Of a stretch of DNA of 21,158 nt, positions 9,016 to 15,476 are shown piece by piece. Under the pieces are notes generated by a model. That model did not search any database. It saw only the letters and a program-made list of their open reading frames with translations, and had not been told where the DNA came from. The DNA is taken from assembly GCA_050043005.1 (NCBI GenBank), contig JBHJIZ010000021.1:1-21158 (forward strand). The letters run 5' to 3'. The translations under genes were made by a program, and so were the position numbers. Positions within the stretch are counted from its first letter, which is position 1. Each line of letters begins with the position of its first letter. The DNA is from Thermohalobaculum sp050043005 (GTDB lineage Bacteria > Pseudomonadota > Alphaproteobacteria > Rhodobacterales > Rhodobacteraceae).

Positions 9016-10053
9016 ATGAAATCCATGCTGACTTTAGGTGCCGCAGCCCTTGCCCTGGGCCTGACCGCGGGTGCTGCACAGGCTGAAGGCAAACTGTCGA
9101 TCTACCACTGGTTCGAGTACATCCCGCAGGAGCTGCTCGATAAGTTTGCCGAGAAATACGACGTCGAAGTGACCATGGATACCTACGACTCGAACGAGTC
9201 CCTGCTCGCAGCGCTCAAGGCCGGGAAGATGGGGTCGTACGATGTCGCCGTACCGGGCGATTACATGGTCGAGATCATGACCGGCGAAGGCATGCTCGAC
9301 ACCATTGCCGATGGCGAGTTGTCGAACATCGGCAATGTCGAGCCGCAATGGCTGGATGTCAGCTTCGACCCGGGCCGCAAGCACTCGATCCCATATCAGT
9401 GGGGTTCGACCAGCTTCATGGTCAACCGGGATGTCTATGACGGCGATATTCGGACGACCGACATCATCTTCAACCCACCGGAGGAATTAAAGGGCAAGAT
9501 CAACGTGCTGGACAGTCAGGGCGAGACGCTGGCGCTGGCTTCGATCCACCTTGGCATTCCGCAATGCACGACAGATCGCGATCAACTCAAGGCGCTGGAC
9601 GAACTGGTGCAATCGGCGAAAACGCACTGGGCCTCGTTCAATTCGGACGGCGCGAAGGATGTACTCGTCTCGGGCGATGCAGCGGTCGGCATGATCTGGA
9701 ACGGCTTCGGCGCGAAGGCGCGGGTCGAGGGCGCGCCGGTCGAATACTCTTATCCCAAGGAAGGTTACATCGTCTGGATGGATAATGTCGTGCTGCTCAA
9801 GGACGCGCCGAACCGGGCCAACGCGATCAAGTTCATGGACTTCCTCCTGGAACCCGAGAACATCGCCGCTGTCAGCAACTTCGCGCAGTACACTGCCGGC
9901 GTGAAAAACGTGACACCGCTGTTGGACGACGCTCTGAAAAGTTCGCCCGAGCAGAATCCGCCCGCCGATGCGCCTGCCGGAACCTTCGTACAGGTCTGCG
10001 ATGAGGCAACTCAGAAGGTCTATGACCAGATCTGGACCCGGCTGAAGAAGTAA
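9016..10053 (+). CDS. potD: Periplasmic polyamine-type substrate-binding protein (PotD-like)
   Basis: This 345-residue protein has a clear signal peptide, cleaved after about residue 23 (AGAAQA|EGKL), and is exported to the periplasm, where it delivers ligand to the permeases. GAGGAG precedes the ATG. Compared from memory with E. coli PotD, the aromatic box is kept: Trp32 and Tyr35 in YHWFEYIP, Trp228 in IWNGF, and Trp254 in VWMDN. Of the four acidic ligand contacts, Glu34, Glu170 and Asp256 seem present, while the position of PotD Asp168 is Ser167 (in LDSQGE). This suggests an amine ligand with a different charge pattern from spermidine, such as a diamine, agmatine or histamine. The protein contains two to three Cys, unremarkable for the family. 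Class call strong; ligand uncertain. Confidence 0.92.
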   Translation: MKSMLTLGAAALALGLTAGAAQAEGKLSIYHWFEYIPQELLDKFAEKYDVEVTMDTYDSNESLLAALKAGKMGSYDVAVPGDYMVEIMTGEGMLDTIADGELSNIGNVEPQWLDVSFDPGRKHSIPYQWGSTSFMVNRDVYDGDIRTTDIIFNPPEELKGKINVLDSQGETLALASIHLGIPQCTTDRDQLKALDELVQSAKTHWASFNSDGAKDVLVSGDAAVGMIWNGFGAKARVEGAPVEYSYPKEGYIVWMDNVVLLKDAPNRANAIKFMDFLLEPENIAAVSNFAQYTAGVKNVTPLLDDALKSSPEQNPPADAPAGTFVQVCDEATQKVYDQIWTRLKK

Positions 10054-10116
10054 GCTGCGGCCTAGAGTTGCGCATTGCCGGTTCTGAACAGGGATCTGTC
10101 AGCGCGCGTGTCAGCG

Positions 10117-10138
10117 GTCCCGGGTCTTCGCCCGGGAC
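10117..10138 (+). other. Strong 8-bp hairpin between potD-like and amidase genes
   Basis: GTCCCGGG, a 6-nt loop TCTTCG, and CCCGGGAC form a perfect GC-rich stem in the 103-nt gap. No T-run follows. It probably protects the 3' end of the upstream message or attenuates read-through into the amidase-cupin-dehydrogenase part of the operon. The next gene's ribosome-binding site (GGAGAAG) starts just after it. Confidence 0.55.
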
Positions 10139-10156
10139 ACCCCGGAGAAGACCGAA

Positions 10157-10927
10157 ATGAACAGCGCTTTTCGCCTCGCCCTCTATCAGGGACCCTCGCC
10201 TTCGGGCGATGAGGCGGCAGCTTATGCGACGATCGAGCGGGTCCTGAAGGCGTCATCCGCCATGGGGGCCGATATGGCTGTGTTCCCCGAGGCATATCTG
10301 CTGGGCTACAATCTTGGGCAGATGATCTCTCAGCCATTGGACGGTCCTTGGATCGACCGTCTGGGTGCACTGGCCGAGCAAACCGGAATTGCAGCGGTCA
10401 TTGGTCTGTCTGAACGCGATGGCGAGACGTGCTTCAATACCGCCGTAGCCATCGGGCCGGACAGGGCGATCATGGCTTCCTATCGCAAGATCCAGTTATG
10501 GGGAGCGCGCGAAGCCTCGGTCTGGATGCCAGGAGAATCCTACGCGACCTTTACATACAGGGGCCGAACCATCGGCCTGCTGATTTGCTACGACATCGAG
10601 TTTCCGGAACATGTGCGCGCTTTGGTCCACAAGGGCGCTGACCTGATTGTCGTGCCGACCGCCAACCCCCAGCCCTTCGACAACGTGAACCGTTTCGCCG
10701 TGCCTGCACGCGCGATGGAGAACGCAATCTCGGTCGCGTACTGCAACTATTGCGGGACCGAGCGTGACGCAACCTATTGCGGACGGTCGCTGATCGCGGG
10801 GCCCGAGGGCGAACCGCTTGCGATGGCCGGCAATACTGAGGCCCTGCTGATTGCGGACATTCCCGCCTCGGCTGATCCGTTGGATCGCCCGACCGAACAT
10901 CTCGCAGATCTCAAGGTGATCCCATGA
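10157..10927 (+). CDS. Nitrilase-superfamily amidase (5-aminopentanamidase/RamA-like)
   Basis: This 256-residue cytoplasmic C-N hydrolase cleaves an amide to acid plus ammonia. The triad is Glu45 in VFPEAYLLGYN, Lys111 in YRKIQLWG, and Cys144 in LLICYDIEFPE. The FPE..LxGYN pattern and short length are typical of the branch containing DavA (5-aminopentanamide amidase) and (R)-selective amidases, distinct from the AguB-type enzyme at 5117. A 4-nt ATGA overlap couples it to the cupin gene. With an amine importer and amine dehydrogenase in the same run, an omega-amino or omega-guanidino amide is a reasonable substrate guess, for example 4-guanidinobutanamide or 5-aminopentanamide. The specific substrate is inference only. 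Confidence 0.85.
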   Translation: MNSAFRLALYQGPSPSGDEAAAYATIERVLKASSAMGADMAVFPEAYLLGYNLGQMISQPLDGPWIDRLGALAEQTGIAAVIGLSERDGETCFNTAVAIGPDRAIMASYRKIQLWGAREASVWMPGESYATFTYRGRTIGLLICYDIEFPEHVRALVHKGADLIVVPTANPQPFDNVNRFAVPARAMENAISVAYCNYCGTERDATYCGRSLIAGPEGEPLAMAGNTEALLIADIPASADPLDRPTEHLADLKVIP

Positions 10928-11304
10928 CGGACATCCCTCCCATCGACCCCAGTGATCGGCGCGTCGCCAATTGGAATGACGCCCCGTTCGAGCCGTTCCT
11001 CGATCGCAAGGGCAATCCGGACGGCGAGGTCCTGCAGGTCAATGGCGGCAAAACGGGCTATGGTTTCCACGTCTACCGGATGCCGCCAAACACGACGACC
11101 GCAGCGCACGAGCAGCTTGGCGATGAGGAATTCCTGCTGAGCGAAGGCGAGCTGACCGACCATGACGGCTTTGAGTACAAGCCAGGCGACATCGTCTGGC
11201 TGCGCTCCGGTACCGTGCACAATTCATCTACGAAGAACGGCTGCCTGCTGGCCGTCTATCTGCCCGATGCACGCGGGTTATCCAGCGAAGCCGACCAAGA
11301 CTAA
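10924..11304 (+). CDS. Small single-domain cupin protein
   Basis: This is a 126-residue protein with one cupin beta-barrel. Motif 1 reads TTTAAHEQLGDEEFLLSEGE, with His62, Gln64 in place of the usual second His, and Glu68/Glu69. Motif 2 is KPGDIVWLRSGTVHN, with His99. Likely metal ligands are therefore His, Gln or Glu, and His. It has no fused DNA-binding domain. The start overlaps the amidase stop by 4 nt, so the two are translationally coupled. Small cupins beside catabolic genes may be dioxygenases, isomerases or ligand sensors; the sequence does not decide which. I do not recognise a specific function. Confidence 0.8.
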   Translation: MTDIPPIDPSDRRVANWNDAPFEPFLDRKGNPDGEVLQVNGGKTGYGFHVYRMPPNTTTAAHEQLGDEEFLLSEGELTDHDGFEYKPGDIVWLRSGTVHNSSTKNGCLLAVYLPDARGLSSEADQD

Positions 11305-11339
11305 CGGCGCGACAGTTCGACAGAAAGAGACTGCATCTG

Positions 11340-13412
11340 ATGGCCCGCGACCCGCGCTACGATATCCTGTTTGAGCCGGTCCGGATCGGCCCTGTTACCG
11401 CGAAGAACCGGTTCTACCAGGTGCCACACTGTAATGGCGGCGGCTACCGCGATCCCTCGGCGGCGGCGGAGATGCGAAGGGTGAAGGCCGAAGGCGGCTG
11501 GGGCGTCGTCTTCACCGAACAGTGCGAGATGCACCACACCTCCGAGATCACACCGTTTATCGAGCTGCGGTTGTGGGAGGACAAAGACATCCCCGGCCTC
11601 GCCCGCATGGCCACGGCGGTCAAGGAGCGCGGTGCTTTGGCGGGAACGCAACTTGCCTATCCCGGAGTGAACGGCCCGAACTTCTACACCCGTGAGGTAC
11701 CTCGTGCCGTCAGCGGAATGCCGATCCGCACCTTCACTAACGATCCCGTCCACGCCCGCACAATGGACCGCGACGACATTCGCGACCTCCGCCGCTGGTT
11801 TGTCACGGCTGCACAGCGCGCGCAGACCGCCGGGTTCGATCTGATCTGCCTGTATGGTGCGCACGGTTTCGGGATCTTGCAGCACTTCCTCTCATCGGTA
11901 ACCAACCACCGCTCGGACGAATACGGTGGCAACCTGGAAAACCGCGCGCGCTTCATCCGCGAGTTGGTCACGGATGTACGCGAGGCCGTTGGCGATAGAA
12001 TGGGCATCACCCTGCGCCTGTCGCTGGAGGAAATCATCGGCGATCTTGGCTTCTCGAATGCCGAAGTGCGCGACTTCATATCGATGCATGCCGACCTGCC
12101 CGACCTCTGGGATCTGGCGCACGGCACGTGGGAGGATTGCTCCGGCCCGTCGCGCTTCAAGGACGAGGCCGCACAAGAGGATCTGATCCGCGGCATCCGC
12201 GAGCTGACAGACAAACCGGTCGTCGGCGTCGGTCGCTTCCCCTCGCCTGACACGATGGTGCGCCAGATCAAGTCCGGCGTGCTCGACCTGATCGGTTGCG
12301 CGCGCCCGTCGATCGCTGACCCATTCCTGCCAAAGAAAGTCGAGGACGGCCGGATCGAGGACATCCGCGAATGCATCGGCTGCAACATCTGCATTTCTGG
12401 CGACATGACCATGGCGATCAGCCGCTGCACGCAGAACCCCAGCTTCATGGAGGAATGGCGCAAGGGCTGGCACCCGGAACGCATGAACGCGAAGGGCCGA
12501 TCGGCGTCGGTCCTGATCGTCGGCGCCGGACCCGCCGGGCTGGAAGCCGCGATGTCTCTGGGACGGCGCGGCTATGACGTCGCATTGGCAGAGGCGACAA
12601 CGCAAACCGGAGGCCGCGTTGCGCGCGAAAGTAAGCTGCCCGGCCTGTCCGCCTGGGGCCGTGTAAAGGACTACCGCGACTATCAGATCAGCCAGATGGG
12701 CAACGTGCAGACCTATCTCGACAGCGAGCTGACCGCCAATCAGATACTGGAGTTCGGGTTCCAGCACGTCTGTATTGCGACAGGCTCACACTGGCGCCAA
12801 GACGGCGTGGGCCGTCATCACGTCAAGCCGATGCCGATCGACCCTGCCATGCCAGTGTTCACACCGGACGACCTGATGGATGGACGAATCCCAACCGGCG
12901 ACGTGATCCTGTTCGATGACGACCACTACTACATGGGCGGTGTGCTGGCCGAGCTTCTGGTCCAGAACAGAGCACGAGTCACGCTGGTTACCCCCTCCGC
13001 CTTCGTCTCCGAATGGTCGATCAACACGTTGGAGCAGCACACGATCCATCAGCGCCTTGCAGGTCTGGGCGTCGAGATCATCCTGAACCGCGGCGTCACC
13101 GCGATCGCCTCCGGTCAGGTCGAAACCGCCTGCACCTATACCGGCCAGACCGCGACCCTCGATGCCGACGCGGTTGTCCTCGTCACGGCTCAGCAGCAGA
13201 ACGACACGATCTGGACTGATCTGAAAACACGCGAGGCCGAATGGGGCGATCACGGTATCAGATCTGTTGATGTTATCGGAGACGCCGAAGCACCAGCCCC
13301 GATCGCCTGGGCGACCTATGCCGGGCATCGCTATGCGCGCGAACTCGACGATAATCGTAATTTGGATGAACCTTCGTTCCGGCGCGAGATCGCCAATCTG
13401 GCGACGATCTAA
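11340..13412 (+). CDS. FMN/4Fe-4S amine dehydrogenase, histamine-dehydrogenase-like
   Basis: This 690-residue enzyme has a TIM-barrel FMN domain (about 1-370), a 4Fe-4S site, and a C-terminal nucleotide-binding region with VLIVGAGPAGLEAA, the layout of trimethylamine, dimethylamine and histamine dehydrogenases. Cys31 in FYQVPHCNGGG fits the covalent 6-S-cysteinyl-FMN site. Cluster ligands are Cys345, Cys348, Cys351 (CIGCNIC) and Cys363. Tyr172 and His175 (LYGAH) fit the catalytic pair. The aromatic bowl of trimethylamine dehydrogenase (Tyr60, Trp264, Trp355) reads here as Gln61, Trp264, Asp355, which as I recall is the histamine dehydrogenase pattern. Oxidative deamination of a primary di-cationic amine to an aldehyde, with electrons passed to an electron-transfer flavoprotein, is therefore favoured. 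Automated annotation might label it N-methylproline demethylase or NADH:flavin oxidoreductase. Confidence 0.88.
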   Translation: MARDPRYDILFEPVRIGPVTAKNRFYQVPHCNGGGYRDPSAAAEMRRVKAEGGWGVVFTEQCEMHHTSEITPFIELRLWEDKDIPGLARMATAVKERGALAGTQLAYPGVNGPNFYTREVPRAVSGMPIRTFTNDPVHARTMDRDDIRDLRRWFVTAAQRAQTAGFDLICLYGAHGFGILQHFLSSVTNHRSDEYGGNLENRARFIRELVTDVREAVGDRMGITLRLSLEEIIGDLGFSNAEVRDFISMHADLPDLWDLAHGTWEDCSGPSRFKDEAAQEDLIRGIRELTDKPVVGVGRFPSPDTMVRQIKSGVLDLIGCARPSIADPFLPKKVEDGRIEDIRECIGCNICISGDMTMAISRCTQNPSFMEEWRKGWHPERMNAKGRSASVLIVGAGPAGLEAAMSLGRRGYDVALAEATTQTGGRVARESKLPGLSAWGRVKDYRDYQISQMGNVQTYLDSELTANQILEFGFQHVCIATGSHWRQDGVGRHHVKPMPIDPAMPVFTPDDLMDGRIPTGDVILFDDDHYYMGGVLAELLVQNRARVTLVTPSAFVSEWSINTLEQHTIHQRLAGLGVEIILNRGVTAIASGQVETACTYTGQTATLDADAVVLVTAQQQNDTIWTDLKTREAEWGDHGIRSVDVIGDAEAPAPIAWATYAGHRYARELDDNRNLDEPSFRREIANLATI

Positions 13413-13440
13413 CCCGTAGGATGGGCGCCACGCCCATCCT
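13413..13440. repeat. Palindromic dispersed repeat, copy 1
   Basis: It begins CCCGTAGGATGGGCG and ends CGCCCATCCT, folding into a 10-bp stem with a 3-nt loop. It lies directly after the amine dehydrogenase stop, in the 37-nt gap between convergent genes, where it may act as a bidirectional transcription barrier. It is 26/28 identical to the copy at 15441-15468, so it belongs to a REP-like dispersed family. Confidence 0.75.
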
Positions 13441-13449
13441 TGGATTACC

Positions 13450-14304
13450 TCAACCGCGCAGCATCTCCGGGATCTGACTCGGCACGTCAGCGACGCGAAC
13501 GCCCGCTGCTTCCAGCGCCTTGCGCTTTGATGGATAATCGCCGCTGCCACCGGAGACGATTGCCCCCGCATGGCCCATCTTCTTGCCCGGAGGCGAGGCC
13601 CGCCCGGCAATGAATGCCACCACCGGCTTGGACATGCCACGCGCGTACTCGGCGGCATCTTCCTCGGCCGAACCACCGATTTCACCGCAGATCGCAATCG
13701 CCTCGGTGCCTTCGTCCGCATCCAGCATCTGCAGTGCATCGCGGGTCGTTGTCCCAATCATCGGATCGCCACCGACGCCGTATACCACTGACTGACCCAT
13801 ACCGTTCTGCACCAGGTTCAACGAGATTAGCGTCCCCAGCGAGCCCGACCGCGAGATCACGCCAATCTTGCCCTTGCGGAACACGCGGTCGTTGAACGCG
13901 GGCAGAATGCCAACAAAGGTCTCGCCCGGCACCACGATCCCTGCCGTGTTCGGCCCGACAATCCGCGTACCATTCGCCCGTGCGGCCGCGTGCATCTCCA
14001 TCACGTCATGACTTGGGATGTGTTCGGTCAGGCAAACCAACAGCTTTGCCCCCGCTTCGCATGCATCGATCCCGGCGGTCTTCGCCATCATCGGCGGAAT
14101 GAACATGCAGGCGATGTCGAACGTGCCTTGCGCCTCCTTTGCGGTCGCGTGCACCGGCACGCCCAGGTGCATTGTCCCGGCCTTACGCGGGTTCACACCG
14201 CCGGTCACCGTCGCACCATAGCTGACCATCTTCTCGGTCCAGAACGTGCCCTGCTTGCCAGTGATGCCCTGGATTAGAATGCGGTGTTCCTTGCGCGGGA
14301 TCAT
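13450..14304 (-). CDS. Acyl-CoA ligase (ADP/GDP-forming) alpha subunit, SucD-like
   Basis: This 284-residue subunit resembles succinyl-CoA synthetase alpha. It has an N-terminal CoA-binding Rossmann domain starting RILIQGITGKQGTFWTEKM, a VGPNTAG segment, and the phosphorylated His245 in GKKMGHAGAI. With its beta partner, this family interconverts acid + CoA + ATP and acyl-CoA + ADP + phosphate. It overlaps the beta gene by 4 nt, with beta first, as in sucCD operons. Divergence from housekeeping SucD and the aldehyde dehydrogenase next door suggest another acid. Malate-CoA ligase and sulfoacetate-CoA ligase subunits are possible relatives. Family firm; substrate open. Confidence 0.88.
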   Translation of the reverse strand: MIPRKEHRILIQGITGKQGTFWTEKMVSYGATVTGGVNPRKAGTMHLGVPVHATAKEAQGTFDIACMFIPPMMAKTAGIDACEAGAKLLVCLTEHIPSHDVMEMHAAARANGTRIVGPNTAGIVVPGETFVGILPAFNDRVFRKGKIGVISRSGSLGTLISLNLVQNGMGQSVVYGVGGDPMIGTTTRDALQMLDADEGTEAIAICGEIGGSAEEDAAEYARGMSKPVVAFIAGRASPPGKKMGHAGAIVSGGSGDYPSKRKALEAAGVRVADVPSQIPEMLRG

Positions 14305-15425
14305 CGGGCTGCCTCCACCGCAGCTTTCACCGCGTCATCCATCAGATCGAACGGCTCGATACCCAGTTCGGATTTCACCAATGCGACGGCTTCGTCCTCT
14401 CCGGTCCCGTGAATCGTGAAAACCACTGGGATATCGGGGTTCAGGGCTTTCCAGGCCTCGACGACTCCGCCCGCCATCACGTCGGTCCGGGCGAATGCCC
14501 CGCAGAAGTTCACCAGCAGCGACTTGATGTTCGGGTTCTTCAGCAGGATCTTCAGCGCGATCTCGGACTTCGTGTACGCCTCCCCGCCGATCTCGAGGAA
14601 ATTCGACGGCTGCCCACCATAATGCGTGATCGCGTCCATGGTGGTCATAGTCAGTCCGGCACCGTTGGCCAACACGCCAACGGATCCACCAAGCTCGATG
14701 TATTTCAGCCCGGCCTCGGCGGCTTCGGCCTCGAGATCCGTCGCCTTGTCCGGAGTACCCTGCGCCGACAGCTCCTCGCGACGAGGAACAGCGGAGTCAC
14801 ACAGCGTGAACTTACAATCCAGAGCAAGCACTCCGCCATCGCCGGTCAACACCAGCGGATTGATCTCGAGCAGTTCGGCGTCATTGGCGCGATACACATC
14901 GTAAAGCTTCACCAAAACCTCGGCGATCGCATCGTGCTGCCCATCCAGATTCAGCCCGGACAGCAAGCCGGCGGCCTTGCCTGCGTCCAAACCCTCACGG
15001 ATGTCGACCGGCATCCGCCGCATCGCGTTCGGATCCTGCTCGGCAGCCTCCTCGACATCCATACCACCCAGCGGCGAGAAAAGCACAACCGGCCCGCAGG
15101 TCACTGGATCATTCAGAACCGCTGCATAAAGCTCCCTCGCGATGGGGACCTGCCCCTCGACCAGCAGTTTCTCGACAGTGTAACCGCCGATCTTCATGCC
15201 CAGGATCGTATCCGCATGAGTTCGAGCCTCGTCCGGCGTCGCCGCCAGCTTTATCCCGCCCGCCTTCCCGCGCTTTCCTGTCGGAACCTGAGCCTTCACC
15301 ACGCACGGCCCAATCGTCTCGGCCGCCACTCCCGCTTCCTCAGCAGACACAACCACCTGCGATGGCGGCACCGCGATCCCGCCCGCCGCCAGAAGCGGCT
15401 TGGCCGCGAATTCCTCGAAGTTCAT
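14301..15425 (-). CDS. Acyl-CoA ligase (ADP/GDP-forming) beta subunit, SucC-like
   Basis: This 374-residue subunit has an ATP-grasp domain (about 1-230; KAQVPTGKRGKAGGIK and LLEINPLVLTGDG) and a C-terminal ligase domain (ANGAGLTMTTMDAI, NPNIKSLLVNFCG). These match succinyl-CoA synthetase beta, which is slightly longer (about 388). I start it at the ATG at 15425, where GGGAGAG lies at good spacing. A TTG at 15437 would add four residues but falls on that ribosome-binding site. A palindromic repeat sits between it and the aldehyde dehydrogenase gene. It is probably not the TCA-cycle enzyme, because it is paired with an acylating aldehyde dehydrogenase rather than TCA genes. Confidence 0.88.
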   Translation of the reverse strand: MNFEEFAAKPLLAAGGIAVPPSQVVVSAEEAGVAAETIGPCVVKAQVPTGKRGKAGGIKLAATPDEARTHADTILGMKIGGYTVEKLLVEGQVPIARELYAAVLNDPVTCGPVVLFSPLGGMDVEEAAEQDPNAMRRMPVDIREGLDAGKAAGLLSGLNLDGQHDAIAEVLVKLYDVYRANDAELLEINPLVLTGDGGVLALDCKFTLCDSAVPRREELSAQGTPDKATDLEAEAAEAGLKYIELGGSVGVLANGAGLTMTTMDAITHYGGQPSNFLEIGGEAYTKSEIALKILLKNPNIKSLLVNFCGAFARTDVMAGGVVEAWKALNPDIPVVFTIHGTGEDEAVALVKSELGIEPFDLMDDAVKAAVEAAR

Positions 15426-15440
15426 TTGCTCTCCCAACCC

Positions 15441-15468
15441 CCCGTAGGATGGGCGCCCCGCCCATCCC
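15441..15468. repeat. Palindromic dispersed repeat, copy 2
   Basis: It begins CCCGTAGGATGGGCG, with a 9-bp stem and CCC loop. It differs from copy 1 at two positions and has the same orientation. It fills most of the 51-nt gap between the aldehyde dehydrogenase stop and the beta-subunit start, ending 5 nt before the latter's ribosome-binding site. It could therefore dampen read-through or alter translation. Confidence 0.75.
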
Positions 15469-15476
15469 TGGGTCAG

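Noticed and set aside
11340..13412. Trimethylamine dehydrogenase as the specific name
   Set aside because: The family is right, but two of the three aromatic-bowl residues are replaced (Gln61, Asp355).
13450..15425. TCA-cycle succinyl-CoA synthetase
   Set aside because: It is paired with an acylating aldehyde dehydrogenase and not with mdh, sucA or sucB, so a dedicated acyl-CoA ligase is more likely, though not proven.
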